A stretch of DNA of 64,000 nucleotides from Ruegeria lacuscaerulensis (GTDB lineage: Bacteria; Pseudomonadota; Alphaproteobacteria; Rhodobacterales; Rhodobacteraceae). Position 1 is the first letter of the stretch. Every line of letters starts with the position of its first letter. Below are positions 1 to 8,611 of the stretch, piece by piece. Under the pieces are notes generated by a model. That model ran no database searches. It was not told the DNA's origin and worked only from the letters and a program-made list of their open reading frames with translations. The stretch covers positions 62,001 to 126,000 of the forward strand of contig NZ_WPZL01000005.1 in the NCBI RefSeq assembly GCF_013031245.1. The letters are read 5' to 3'. A program made the position numbers and the translations under genes.

Positions 1-1289
1 GCACGGCCGAGGTGCCCGGCGACAAGTCGATCTCGCACCGGTCGCTGATTCTGGGCGCAATGGCGGTGGGTGAGACCAGGATCTCGGGCCTGCTTGAGGG
101 CGAGGACGTTTTGGACACTGCCAAGGCAATGCGGGCCTTCGGGGCTGAGGTCACGGATCACGGCAACGGCGAATGGACGGTGCAGGGTGTGGGTGTCGGT
201 GGATTTGCCGAACCCGATCAGGTGATCGATTGCGGAAACTCGGGTACAGGCGTCCGGTTGATCATGGGGGCGATGGCGACCTGTCCAATCTCGGCGACAT
301 TCACCGGTGATGCCAGCCTGAACAAGCGCCCCATGGCCCGCGTGACCGATCCGCTGGCCCTGTTTGGCACACAATCCGTTGGGCGTTCCGGTGGGCGCTT
401 GCCAATGACCATCGTCGGTGCGGCTGAGCCCGTACCGGTCCGTTACGAAGTGCCAGTACCGTCGGCACAGGTGAAATCCGCGGTGCTGCTGGCCGGCCTG
501 AATGCACCGGGCAAGACTGTAGTGATCGAGAATGAGGCCACTCGCGACCATTCCGAACGGATGCTGGCCGGGTTCGGTGCCGAAATCACCGTTGAGGATA
601 CGGATGAAGGTCGGGTGATCACTCTAACCGGCCGTCCCGAACTTAAACCGCAAGTCATTGCCGTGCCCCGTGATCCGTCCAGCGCGGCCTTTCCCGTCTG
701 TGCGGCGCTGATCACACCGGGTTCGGACGTTCTGGTGCCGGGTATCGGCCTGAACCCAACCCGCGCGGGCCTGTTCACAACGCTGCGCGAGATGGGTGCC
801 GACCTGACCTATGAAAACGAACGCGAAGAAGGCGGCGAACCCGTCGCTGATCTGCGCGCGAAATACTCGCCCGACATGAAGGGCATCAACGTGCCACCGG
901 AACGCGCGGCCTCGATGATCGACGAGTACCCAGTTCTGTCCGTGATCGCAGCAAATGCAACCGGAACCACGATGATGGCCGGCGTGAAAGAACTGCGCGT
1001 CAAGGAAAGCGATCGAATCGACGCCATGGCGCGCGGGCTGCGCGCAAACGGCGTGACCGTGGACGAAGGCGAAGAATGGTGGTCGGTCGAAGGACTGGGC
1101 ATCGGCAACGTCCCCGGAGGCGGCACCTGCGAGAGCTTTTTGGACCACCGAATCGCCATGTCTTTCATGGTCATGGGGATGGGAGCTAAATCTCCGGTAT
1201 CCGTCGACGATGGCAACCCGATTGCAACCTCGTTCCCGATCTTCGAGCCGCTGATGGCTGCGCTGGGCGCCAAGGTCGAGCGTACATGA
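1..1289 (+). CDS. aroA: 3-phosphoshikimate 1-carboxyvinyltransferase (EPSP synthase), 5' end outside window
   Basis: This enzyme joins shikimate-3-phosphate and phosphoenolpyruvate to give EPSP, the sixth step of the shikimate pathway. The frame is already open at the window edge, so the start codon and a few residues are missing; the first visible residues ([13 protein letters not shown]) are the conserved N-terminal substrate loop. Other family motifs seen are [41 protein letters not shown] and DHRIAMSF. The overall sequence resembles the class II (CP4-like) branch. The position equal to CP4 Ala100 (Gly96 in E. coli numbering) is Gly here (N-S-G-T). The stop codon overlaps the cmk start by 4 bases (ATGA), so the two are translationally coupled. 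The identification is secure; only the 5' end is lacking. Confidence 0.96.
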   Translation, partial: TAEVPGDKSISHRSLILGAMAVGETRISGLLEGEDVLDTAKAMRAFGAEVTDHGNGEWTVQGVGVGGFAEPDQVIDCGNSGTGVRLIMGAMATCPISATFTGDASLNKRPMARVTDPLALFGTQSVGRSGGRLPMTIVGAAEPVPVRYEVPVPSAQVKSAVLLAGLNAPGKTVVIENEATRDHSERMLAGFGAEITVEDTDEGRVITLTGRPELKPQVIAVPRDPSSAAFPVCAALITPGSDVLVPGIGLNPTRAGLFTTLREMGADLTYENEREEGGEPVADLRAKYSPDMKGINVPPERAASMIDEYPVLSVIAANATGTTMMAGVKELRVKESDRIDAMARGLRANGVTVDEGEEWWSVEGLGIGNVPGGGTCESFLDHRIAMSFMVMGMGAKSPVSVDDGNPIATSFPIFEPLMAALGAKVERT

Positions 1290-1903
1290 GCTTTACAGTT
1301 GCCATCGACGGTCCGGCGGCGGCAGGCAAGGGCACGATCTCGAAAGGGGTCGCAGCGCATTTCGGTTTTGCACATCTGGACACGGGGCTGTTGTATCGCG
1401 CCGTCGGTAGGCGAACCCTGGAGGGGATGGAACCGGTTGCCGCCGCACAGGCGCTGACAGCCGAGGAGCTGGGGCAGGGTGATCTGCGCACGGCAGAGAT
1501 TGCGCAGGCGGCCTCTAAAGTCGCGGTAGTCCCCGAAGTGCGTGCAGCACTTGTGGATTTCCAGCGTGCATTCGCCCGTCGGGCGGGCGGCTCGGTACTG
1601 GACGGCCGGGATATCGGGACGGTGATTTGCCCAGAGGCGGAAGTTAAACTATTTGTCACCGCCAGCGCCGAGGTTCGCGCGGAGCGCCGTTTTTTGGAGC
1701 TGAGCGCAAAGGGCGCTGAAGTCACGCGCGAGCAAGTCCTGTCGGATGTTCGTGAACGTGATGCGCGGGACTCTGAACGCAGTACCGCGCCGATGAAACC
1801 CGCTGATGACGCCATGTTGCTGGATACATCGGACCTGAGCATCGAAGCGGCGTTGGCACAAGCCGTGGCGGTCATCGAGCAGAAACGACCCGCGACACCG
1901 TAA
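1286..1903 (+). CDS. cmk: Cytidylate kinase
   Basis: The enzyme phosphorylates CMP and dCMP to the diphosphates with ATP, for nucleotide supply. The 205-residue protein starts with a P-loop (GPAAAGKGT, about residues 9-17), followed by the CMP-binding HLDTGLLYR segment, the DGRDIGTV motif near residue 103 and the lid segment with [11 protein letters not shown]. Length and motif order match bacterial Cmk. The start ATG overlaps the aroA stop, an arrangement common in alphaproteobacteria. The usual next gene, rpsA, is separated here by three unrelated genes. The gene runs convergent to the following minus-strand YHS gene with an 18-base gap. Confidence 0.96.
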   Translation: MSFTVAIDGPAAAGKGTISKGVAAHFGFAHLDTGLLYRAVGRRTLEGMEPVAAAQALTAEELGQGDLRTAEIAQAASKVAVVPEVRAALVDFQRAFARRAGGSVLDGRDIGTVICPEAEVKLFVTASAEVRAERRFLELSAKGAEVTREQVLSDVRERDARDSERSTAPMKPADDAMLLDTSDLSIEAALAQAVAVIEQKRPATP

Positions 1904-1921
1904 TGCCGCGGGCTGCCAAGG

Positions 1922-2401
1922 TTACAGCTCGCCGACAGCGATGCTTTTGATGTTTGCCCACTGACCGTCAGCCGTTTTTGCCGTAGCCGCAACGTCCTTC
2001 AAAAAGGCGGCGCGGGTTTCGGCGTTCAGAAACAGGTACAGCTTGCCGTCCGAGACCAGATACTGATCCGGGTCGCCGTCGAACTTCTTGCCAACAGACA
2101 CGCCAAAGGAACAGAACCCGCCGTGCTGCGGCAGAAATGCAGCCGGGTTGGCTTCAAAGGCTTCGCGGTTTGCGGCACTGGTGAAGTAATAGGACGCGCC
2201 GTCATAGGTGGCGGAGTGGGTGGCAAAACCATCGACCGGATTGCCGTCATTGACGAGCGCCACCAGATCGACACCATGAGCCGCCAGCGGCGCACCCGCC
2301 GCCGAAATACCGTTCGAAACATTGATCTCGTCCGCGGCAAAGGCCGGAGCCGCGATCAGGGGCAGGGTCGCGATCAGGGAGGTCAGGACCAGAGATTTCA
2401 T
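1922..2401 (-). CDS. Exported YHS-domain protein
   Basis: This is a 159-residue protein with a clear signal peptide (about residues 1-22, cleavage after AFA). The mature part contains a YHS-type module: the GVDLVALVNDGNPVDGF stretch, then TYDGASYYFTSAANREAFEANP, the family's F-x-S-x-x-N-x-x-x-F-x-x-x-P pattern, and HGGFCSFGV. YHS domains are small folds often linked to metal handling. The function of the secreted roseobacter form is unknown, and it probably acts in the periplasm. A good ribosome binding site (AAGGA, 8 bases before the ATG) supports the start. The gene stands alone on the minus strand, convergent with cmk. Confidence 0.85.
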   Translation of the reverse strand: MKSLVLTSLIATLPLIAAPAFAADEINVSNGISAAGAPLAAHGVDLVALVNDGNPVDGFATHSATYDGASYYFTSAANREAFEANPAAFLPQHGGFCSFGVSVGKKFDGDPDQYLVSDGKLYLFLNAETRAAFLKDVAATAKTADGQWANIKSIAVGEL

Positions 2402-2619
2402 TTCATTTTCCTTCCGTGTTCAGGTTCGGGTCGGCTTGTCTGCCAACCGCTGAAACAAAGGTAGAGACCGCGACTTGAACGAGCTATCGCAGGAAGGACG
2501 GCAAAACTTGCAGATCGTTCAAAGTTACGGGCGTCCTGGAATTACTCTTCACTAAGCTTTGTTTGGTCAGTGTGAGGCCGGGTTCCTATGGTTAGGCCAT
2601 AGCCTGCAGGAGAGATGCC

Positions 2620-3135
2620 ATGATCCGACTAGCCCTATTGCTGATTTTTCTGGCGGGAGGTCTGGCAGCCCAGGAGGCCGAGCCGCCGATGGATTACGAA
2701 CGGTTGGGCAAGATTATCTTTGCGCTCGATCCCGAGGCACAGCCACGCGGGCCGGGCTTTCAGTTGACCGTGTCGGATATCTCGGTTGTGGTGATCACTG
2801 ATACCAATGCAGACCGGATGCGTGCAATGATCCCCATTCGCAGCGCCGAAGGGCTGACAACTGAAGAATTGCACCGAATGATGCAGGCTAATTTCGACAC
2901 CACTCTGGACGCGCGCTATGCCATTGCCGATGGGATACTGTGGGCTGCCTTCATTCACCCGCTGTCGCCACTGGAGAAGGATCAGTTGATCTCGGGGCTG
3001 GCGCAGACGGTGAACATCGCCAAGACATATGGCTCGCTCTATTCCGGTGGAGCTCAGCAATACGGGGGCGGTGACAGCAACGACCTGCAGCGCGAATTGA
3101 TCGAGGAACTGCTTAAAAAGGGCGAGGAAATCTGA
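2620..3135 (+). CDS. Small exported protein, YbjN/chaperone-like fold suspected
   Basis: This 171-residue protein has a signal peptide ending near residue 18 (GLAAQ). The mature part has the alternating helix/strand look of the YbjN or type III secretion chaperone-like fold: DYERLGKIIFAL, a strand-rich centre (DISVVVITDTNADRMRAM), LTTEELHRMMQANFD, and a helix HPLSPLEKDQLISGLAQTV. A glycine-rich segment (YSGGAQQYGGG) and a charged helix (LQRELIEELLKKGEEI) end the protein. The fold comparison is my inference from memory, not a search result. The ATG is preceded by AGGAGAG. It ends one base from the convergent sulfatase gene. No function can be assigned. Confidence 0.75.
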   Translation: MIRLALLLIFLAGGLAAQEAEPPMDYERLGKIIFALDPEAQPRGPGFQLTVSDISVVVITDTNADRMRAMIPIRSAEGLTTEELHRMMQANFDTTLDARYAIADGILWAAFIHPLSPLEKDQLISGLAQTVNIAKTYGSLYSGGAQQYGGGDSNDLQRELIEELLKKGEEI

Positions 3136-3136
3136 T

Positions 3137-4612
3137 CTAAAGCGCCGATCCTTCGCGTGTTTTGTCTTGTTCGGTTGGCGTTGGCGTATGGTTGAATACA
3201 TACGCCGTGCGGCACGCTTCCTCCCCACCGAGCTCTTCGATCTTGCGGCGCTGATCGGCAAAAGCGCGAGCGTTGACTGCGTCCGGATCACAGATTTCAC
3301 GCAAACGGCGTTCGCCTTCGGTCAACGCGGCGGCGATTTCGGGGTCGTTCACCCCATCCACGGCGCGGTTTACCTGCTCATGAGGGTCTCTTTCCAGATC
3401 GAAAAGTTGTGGCGGCTGCCCGACATAATACACGTATTTCCAACGGCCCCAACGCACCATGAACGAGCCGGTTTTTGACCCGCCATCGTGATATTCGCTG
3501 AATCCGGTTCGGTTCGGGTCGTCAGGCGCATTGGCTATGGTGCGCAGGGATTGGCCGGGTTGGTCTGCGTTGCCCTCATCATCGGACACGCCGCAGACGT
3601 CGCGGGCGGTGGCCGCAATGTCGGTCAGATTGGTGCAAGTGGACACTCGGTGCCCCGCAGGTACGCCCGGACCTGCCGCGATCATCGGAACTCCGGCGCT
3701 GGCCTCGTACATCACCATCTTGGTCCAGAATCCCTGATCCCCCATCATGTCGCCATGGTCCGACACATAGAGGATCACGGTATTGTCCAGATGCCCGCTG
3801 GCATCCAGAGCGGCGACCACACGACCCACGCAATGATCCATGAACGAGGTCAGGCCGTAATAGGCAACCTTGGCCTCGCGCATTTTTTGCTCGTCGAAAT
3901 AGTCCTCGTAATTGAAGAAGGCACCAATATTGCGCAGTTCCTCGTGGTCTGGAAGGCCCTCTCCATAACCGACGGGCAGATCCATGTCCGCAGGGTCGTA
4001 GAGGTTGTACCATTCCTCAGGGCAGGTCAGCGGATAATGCGGGCTGACGAGCGAGACGAAGGCGGCCCAAGGCTGTTCATGCCGTTTAGGGTCGGCCAGC
4101 CATGCCTCGGTCGCCTTCGTGATGTCATAGTCGTAATCGGTGTACGTGCTGCTACCGCTTCCGACGTCACCCGCAAGTTCGGCGGCTGAATCGTAAGGCG
4201 GTGGATTTTCCCGAAGCAAGCCGATCGTCCAGCCGACGCCCCCGACCACGTGCATGGGCAAGATCTCTTTGGAAAAGCCGTTATCATCTTTGCCAGAGCG
4301 GAAATGCAGCTTTCCGATGGACACAACCTCACGCCCGGCATCCCGTAGCTGACGCATCCAGCTGCGCGGTTCGCCGTCATAAGGGGTCGCGCTGTCCCAG
4401 TTGCCGGTTTTGTGTACCCAGTCACCGGTGGCCAGCGCAGCACGCGTAGGTACGCACATCGGCGAGGGTGTATATGCTGAGTCGAACATCGTGCCGCGCG
4501 CGGCCAGCGCGTCCAGATTGGGCGTTTTTACGATTGGGTGGCCAGCGCATCCCATCGCATCTTTGCGGTGCTCATCCGAAATGATAATCAGTAAGTTCAA
4601 GTTATCGCCCAT
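3137..4612 (-). CDS. Sulfatase family hydrolase (arylsulfatase / choline-sulfatase-like)
   Basis: This is a 491-residue member of the alkaline-phosphatase superfamily. The Cys-type maturation signature C-V-P-T-R is at residues 53-57; Cys53 would be converted to formylglycine. Metal-site elements are seen as SDEHRKDA (residues 12-19), DHGDMMGDQGFWTK and a downstream SEYHDGGS. The substrate (aryl or alkyl sulfate, or phosphonate ester) cannot be fixed from the sequence. There is no signal peptide, so it is probably cytoplasmic. The frame is open 23 codons further upstream, but ATG 4612 has AAGGAG at good spacing and begins the conserved NLLIIISDEHR strand, so I place the start there. No obvious sulfatase-maturing enzyme lies in the window. 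Confidence 0.85.
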   Translation of the reverse strand: MGDNLNLLIIISDEHRKDAMGCAGHPIVKTPNLDALAARGTMFDSAYTPSPMCVPTRAALATGDWVHKTGNWDSATPYDGEPRSWMRQLRDAGREVVSIGKLHFRSGKDDNGFSKEILPMHVVGGVGWTIGLLRENPPPYDSAAELAGDVGSGSSTYTDYDYDITKATEAWLADPKRHEQPWAAFVSLVSPHYPLTCPEEWYNLYDPADMDLPVGYGEGLPDHEELRNIGAFFNYEDYFDEQKMREAKVAYYGLTSFMDHCVGRVVAALDASGHLDNTVILYVSDHGDMMGDQGFWTKMVMYEASAGVPMIAAGPGVPAGHRVSTCTNLTDIAATARDVCGVSDDEGNADQPGQSLRTIANAPDDPNRTGFSEYHDGGSKTGSFMVRWGRWKYVYYVGQPPQLFDLERDPHEQVNRAVDGVNDPEIAAALTEGERRLREICDPDAVNARAFADQRRKIEELGGEEACRTAYVFNHTPTPTEQDKTREGSAL

Positions 4613-4704
4613 CGTCCGCTCCTTTGACACGCGAACATGCTTACCAATTTCCCTGTGGCGTTGGGCATTGAATCGCGACAAGCAAGTCGTTTTCTGTCTT
4701 TGAC
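4613..4704. other. 5' part of the sulfatase-rpsA intergenic region
   Basis: Divergent intergenic DNA (together with 4705-4917, about 305 bases) between the sulfatase start and rpsA. The near part holds the sulfatase ribosome binding site. The remainder carries the rpsA promoter and leader described separately. No convincing open frame lies on either strand. Confidence 0.6.
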
Positions 4705-4733
4705 TTGCGGTGTCCTTGCAGACTCGTTATAGA
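4705..4733 (+). promoter_or_regulatory. Candidate rpsA promoter
   Basis: TTGCGG (4705-4710) and TATAGA (4728-4733) are separated by 17 bases, a good match to a sigma-70-type promoter. A second TTGACT lies 5 bases further upstream. This would start transcription near 4740 and give an rpsA leader of roughly 180 bases. Predicted by eye only. Confidence 0.5.
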
Positions 4734-4781
4734 GCACGCGTCTTAACAAGGGCGGTCAACGTCCGGATGACGTATCTGAGC

Positions 4782-4815
4782 AGGGCCGGGTCACCTCGGC
4801 CCTTTGTGTTTGTGT
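4782..4815 (+). promoter_or_regulatory. Hairpin in the rpsA leader
   Basis: AGGGCCG (4782-4788) and CGGCCCT (4797-4803) form a 7-bp stem with an 8-base loop, followed by a T/G-rich run. It looks like an imperfect intrinsic terminator or attenuator about 115 bases before the rpsA start. S1 is known to control its own synthesis in E. coli, so a leader structure here is plausible, but the mechanism is inferred. Confidence 0.4.
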
Positions 4816-4917
4816 AGTCAGATGCGATCCGGGTCACGCCTGAAGACATCATGAAACAAGACCGGCGGAGACAACCGCTCGGCCAGAAAAAACGTATGTA
4901 AAGGAAAACAACGCCAC

Positions 4918-6594
4918 ATGCCTGATACAACCATGGAGGAATTCGAAGCCCTCCTGAACGAAAGCTTCGAAATGGACACGCCCGAAGAGGGTTCTGTTGT
5001 CAAAGGCAAGGTTCTGGCGATCGAAGCCGGCCAGGCCATCATCGACGTAGGCTACAAAATGGAAGGCCGCGTTGATCTGAAAGAATTCGCAAATCCCGGC
5101 GAAGCCCCTGAAATCGCTGTTGGTGACGAGGTCGAAGTTTACCTGCGCGCTGCAGAAAACGCCCGTGGCGAAGCCGTCATCTCGCGCGAGATGGCCCGCC
5201 GTGAAGAGGCATGGGACCGTCTGGAAAAAGCATACGCCGACGACCAGCGCGTCGAAGGTGCAATCTTTGGTCGCGTCAAAGGTGGCTTCACCGTCGATTT
5301 GGGTGGCGCAGTTGCGTTCCTGCCCGGCTCGCAGGTTGACGTTCGCCCCGTGCGTGACGCTGGCCCGCTGATGGGTCTGAAGCAGCCGTTCCAGATTCTG
5401 AAAATGGACCGCCGCCGTGGCAACATCGTTGTGTCGCGCCGCGCAATCCTGGAAGAATCGCGTGCCGAACAGCGCGCCGAGGTTATCGGCAACCTGTCCG
5501 AAGGTCAGACCGTCGAGGGTGTCGTCAAGAACATCACCGAATACGGTGCATTCGTTGACCTGGGCGGCGTTGACGGCCTGCTGCACGTCACCGACATGGC
5601 ATGGCGCCGTGTGAACCACCCGTCCGAGATCCTGACGATCGGCGAAACCATCAAGGTTCAGGTCATCAAGATCAACAAAGAGACCCACCGCATCAGCCTG
5701 GGCATGAAGCAGCTGCAGGAAGATCCGTGGGATCTGGTTGCTGCCAAGTACCCGCTGGGCTCGGTCCATCAGGGTCGCGTCACCAACATCACCGATTACG
5801 GCGCGTTCGTCGAGCTGGAAGCCGGTGTCGAAGGTCTGGTGCACGTGTCCGAGATGTCCTGGACCAAGAAAAACGTCCACCCCGGCAAGATCGTTTCGAC
5901 CAGCCAGGAAGTCGACGTCATGGTTCTGGAAATCGACGGCGCCAAGCGTCGCGTGTCTCTGGGCCTGAAGCAGACTCAGCGCAACCCGTGGGAAGTGTTT
6001 GCAGAAACACACCCCGAGGGCACGCAGGTCGAAGGCGAAGTCAAGAACATCACCGAATTCGGTCTGTTCATTGGTCTCGAAGGCGACATCGACGGCATGG
6101 TTCACCTTTCGGACCTGTCGTGGGACGAGCGTGGCGAGGATGCCATCCAGAACTACCGCAAAGGCGACATGGTTTCGGCCGTCGTCTCGGAAGTTGATGT
6201 GGAAAAAGAGCGTATCTCGCTGTCGATCAAAGCCCTGGGCGGTGACAAGTTCGCCGAAGCCGTGGGCGGCGTGAAGCGTGGCTCGGTCATCACCGTCGAA
6301 GTCACGGCGATTGAAGATGGCGGTATCGAGGTGGAATACGAAGGCATGAAGTCCTTCATCCGCCGCTCCGACCTGTCGCGCGACCGTGCTGAGCAGCGCC
6401 CCGAGCGTTTCTCGGTCGGCAACAAGGTCGACGTTCGCGTCACCAACGTCGACAGCAAAACCCGCCGTTTGGGCCTGTCGATCAAGGCACGTGAAATCGC
6501 CGAAGAGAAAGAGGCCGTGGAACAGTACGGTTCCTCCGACTCGGGCGCGTCGCTGGGCGATATCCTGGGCGCAGCTCTGAAATCGGGCGACTAA
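4918..6594 (+). CDS. rpsA: 30S ribosomal protein S1
   Basis: S1 binds mRNA on the small ribosomal subunit and helps initiation on structured or weak leaders. The 558-residue protein has the full set of six S1 (OB-fold) repeats. The repeats are marked by recurring segments such as GAFVDLGGVDGLLHVTDM, GAFVELEAGVEGLVHVSEM and GLFIGLEGDIDGMVHLSDL, each followed by a GxKQ or SIKA ending. Length equals E. coli S1 (557 residues). The ATG at 4918 is followed by the conserved MEEFEALLNESFEMDTPEEG; an AAGGA lies 12 bases upstream, somewhat far. A strong terminator follows, so ihfB is a separate transcription unit or is reached by read-through. Confidence 0.98.
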   Translation: MPDTTMEEFEALLNESFEMDTPEEGSVVKGKVLAIEAGQAIIDVGYKMEGRVDLKEFANPGEAPEIAVGDEVEVYLRAAENARGEAVISREMARREEAWDRLEKAYADDQRVEGAIFGRVKGGFTVDLGGAVAFLPGSQVDVRPVRDAGPLMGLKQPFQILKMDRRRGNIVVSRRAILEESRAEQRAEVIGNLSEGQTVEGVVKNITEYGAFVDLGGVDGLLHVTDMAWRRVNHPSEILTIGETIKVQVIKINKETHRISLGMKQLQEDPWDLVAAKYPLGSVHQGRVTNITDYGAFVELEAGVEGLVHVSEMSWTKKNVHPGKIVSTSQEVDVMVLEIDGAKRRVSLGLKQTQRNPWEVFAETHPEGTQVEGEVKNITEFGLFIGLEGDIDGMVHLSDLSWDERGEDAIQNYRKGDMVSAVVSEVDVEKERISLSIKALGGDKFAEAVGGVKRGSVITVEVTAIEDGGIEVEYEGMKSFIRRSDLSRDRAEQRPERFSVGNKVDVRVTNVDSKTRRLGLSIKAREIAEEKEAVEQYGSSDSGASLGDILGAALKSGD

Positions 6595-6621
6595 GTCCGG
6601 ACTTCAGTCCAAGCCGAATTT

Positions 6622-6653
6622 ACGGCCCCGCGCGACCGCGCGGGGCCGTTTTT
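6622..6653 (+). terminator. Intrinsic terminator after rpsA
   Basis: A perfect 11-bp GC-rich stem (6623-6633 with 6638-6648) has a 4-base loop and is followed directly by five T residues, 28 bases past the rpsA stop. Confidence 0.9.
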
Positions 6654-6865
6654 GTTGCGAATCAATATGTTCCGAATTTTGATCTTATTTGGGTTGTGGT
6701 TCACGCTTTTGGCGCGGATTTTGCATGAACAAGCGAAAAATCGCGTAACTTTTCAGTAAAATGAAGGCTTTGCACACAGAGTTTACGTTCCCCCGATCAC
6801 GGTTTTTTCCTATACTGTCCAGAACAATAGACATGGTTAACCGGTCGCCTGGGAGGGTAACACTC

Positions 6866-7150
6866 ATGATCCGTTCAGAACTGATTCAGAAAATCGCCGA
6901 CGAGAACCCGCATCTTTATCAGCGTGACGTCGAGCGGATCGTGAATACCGTGTTCGAAGAGGTGACGGATGCCATGGCGCGCGGTGACCGTGTTGAGTTG
7001 CGCGGGTTCGGTGCTTTTTCCGTAAAACAGCGTGACGCGCGCGTCGGCCGCAATCCCAGAACAGGTGAGACCGTGCAGGTCGAAGAAAAATGTGTTCCGT
7101 TTTTCAAAACTGGCAAGTTGCTAAGGGATCGTTTGAACGGTAAAGCCTAA
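6866..7150 (+). CDS. ihfB: Integration host factor subunit beta
   Basis: IhfB pairs with IhfA to bind and sharply bend DNA, acting in transcription, replication and recombination. The 94-residue protein shows the DNABII family features: [18 protein letters not shown] at the N-terminus, VELRGFGAF, and the beta-arm with GRNPRTGE, whose proline intercalates into DNA. The frame is open further upstream, but ATG 6866 has GGGAGG upstream and starts the conserved sequence. The gene sits between rpsA and the lapA-like gene, as in most alphaproteobacteria. Confidence 0.97.
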   Translation: MIRSELIQKIADENPHLYQRDVERIVNTVFEEVTDAMARGDRVELRGFGAFSVKQRDARVGRNPRTGETVQVEEKCVPFFKTGKLLRDRLNGKA

Positions 7151-7153
7151 GGC

Positions 7154-7507
7154 ATGATGCGCTACATCCGATATGCTTTCCTGGCGGCCCTCGGGATCGT
7201 CCTTATCTCTATTTCGCTTGCCAACCGCGAGGCGGTGGAGCTGAAGCTGATGCCGGACGAGATTGGCGATCTGCTGGGCTTTAATTTCAGTACTTCCCTG
7301 CCTCTGTTCATTGTCGTCCTTGGCGGTGTGGTTGCGGGCCTGATCATCGGCTTCCTGTGGGAATGGCTGCGTGAGCACAAGCACCGTCGCGACGCCTCGA
7401 CCAAGACCGGCGAAGTGCGCAAGCTTGAGCGTGAGGTCAAGAAGCTCAAGAAAAAGCAGAATGAAGGTCAGGACGAAGTTCTGGCTCTTCTGGACGAGGC
7501 CAGCTGA
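7154..7507 (+). CDS. LapA-domain (DUF1049) inner-membrane protein
   Basis: This 117-residue protein has two predicted membrane helices (about residues 5-22 and 46-68) joined by a short charged loop, then a basic coiled-coil tail (about residues 75-108, rich in EVRKLEREVKKLKKKQ). The pattern is that of the lipopolysaccharide assembly protein A domain family. In E. coli LapA works with LapB in controlling LPS synthesis; the alphaproteobacterial role is less clear. It starts 4 bases after ihfB and is followed 10 bases later by trpF, so it is likely co-transcribed with both. Confidence 0.85.
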   Translation: MMRYIRYAFLAALGIVLISISLANREAVELKLMPDEIGDLLGFNFSTSLPLFIVVLGGVVAGLIIGFLWEWLREHKHRRDASTKTGEVRKLEREVKKLKKKQNEGQDEVLALLDEAS

Positions 7508-7516
7508 GGCACGCCA

Positions 7517-8161
7517 ATGCCCCAAGACGTAAGCGTCAAAATCTGCGGGTTGACCGCCCCAAACCACGTGCGCGCAGCCGCCGAGGCTGGCGCGCGCTAT
7601 GTGGGGTTTGTGTTCTTCCCCAAATCACCGCGTCATCTGGCGATTGAAGCCGCTGCCGAACTGGCCCATCTGGTGCCCGTCGGCATCGCCAAAGTCGCGC
7701 TGACTGTAAACGCCTCAGATGAAGATCTGGATCGAATCGTGTCCGACGTTCCTCTTGACATGTTGCAGTTGCATGGCAAGGAAAGTCCCGACCGCGTGGC
7801 AGAAGTGCGGGAGCGTATTGGTCTGCCGGTGATGAAGGCCATCGGCATCGCCGAACCCGAGGACTTAGCAGCGATTGATCTGTATTCCGAAGTGGCCGAC
7901 CAATTGCTGATCGATGCGAAACCGCCGCGTACCTCGGAATTGCCGGGAGGGAACGGGCTGGCTTTTGACTGGCGTTTGCTGGCCGGGCGGAAATATTGGC
8001 AGCGTCCATGGATGCTGGCCGGCGGACTAACGCCGGAAAACGTTGCCGAGGCAGTTTGCATGACCGGCGCGCGGCAGGTCGACGTGTCTTCGGGTGTGGA
8101 AACCGCACCGGGGGCTAAGGATTTGGACCTGATCCGGGCGTTTGTCGACGCAACCCGTTGA
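7517..8161 (+). CDS. trpF: Phosphoribosylanthranilate isomerase
   Basis: The enzyme catalyses the Amadori rearrangement of phosphoribosylanthranilate in tryptophan synthesis. The 214-residue (beta/alpha)8 protein shows KICGLT (residues 8-13, with the catalytic Cys), [19 protein letters not shown], the phosphate-binding [10 protein letters not shown], and VDVSSGVE with the catalytic Asp. The frame begins at ATG 7517 just after the lapA-like gene. It is followed by a small unknown gene and then trpB. trpA is located 7 kb away on the other strand. Confidence 0.96.
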   Translation: MPQDVSVKICGLTAPNHVRAAAEAGARYVGFVFFPKSPRHLAIEAAAELAHLVPVGIAKVALTVNASDEDLDRIVSDVPLDMLQLHGKESPDRVAEVRERIGLPVMKAIGIAEPEDLAAIDLYSEVADQLLIDAKPPRTSELPGGNGLAFDWRLLAGRKYWQRPWMLAGGLTPENVAEAVCMTGARQVDVSSGVETAPGAKDLDLIRAFVDATR

Positions 8162-8208
8162 TCTGATCGGTCCTTGCTTGTGTATCCCCGATAGGGGAGG
8201 GCGCAGAC

Positions 8209-8544
8209 ATGCTGGCGGCGATAGGTGGTGTTTCTTTAAAACGGTGGTACTACGGGCCGGAATTCGTCTGGCGCGCGCGTCAGGCCCTGCTGCAGGCGCG
8301 CGGTGATCCGTTGTGCTTACATGCCGACGTGTTTCCCCATCACGGATTGTTTTTCTCGCTAAGCGTCTGGCACGACGCCGAGGCCATGCTGACATTCGCG
8401 CATTCCGGCCCGCATCGGCGTGTAGTGCAGGCGGCATCGCGGCTGGCGGACGTGAATGAGTTCCACCATTTCCACTGTATCGCTGTGCCAAGCCGGAGAC
8501 AGGCATTGCAGGTTTGGTGCCAGCATGTTCAAGCGGCGGAATGA
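8209..8544 (+). CDS. Conserved small protein of unknown function between trpF and trpB
   Basis: I do not recognise a named function. The 111-residue protein has no signal peptide or membrane helix. It is rich in aromatic residues and histidine (KRWYYGPEFVWRA, LHADVFPHHGLFFSLSVWHD, EFHHFHCIAVPSR). The pattern of strand, two helices and a second strand, with a W-x-D-x-E-A-M-L-x-F helix start, resembles dimeric alpha/beta-barrel proteins such as the spheroidene-monooxygenase-like or DUF3291 families. That is an inference. A strong GGAGG lies 9 bases before the ATG. Its place between two trp genes suggests co-transcription, not necessarily a role in tryptophan synthesis. Confidence 0.7.
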   Translation: MLAAIGGVSLKRWYYGPEFVWRARQALLQARGDPLCLHADVFPHHGLFFSLSVWHDAEAMLTFAHSGPHRRVVQAASRLADVNEFHHFHCIAVPSRRQALQVWCQHVQAAE

Positions 8545-8611
8545 TACGATTTGCGATGGCAAATCCCGTCGCCACCTCCTATGAACAACGGGTACGACGA
8601 TGGAGACACCC

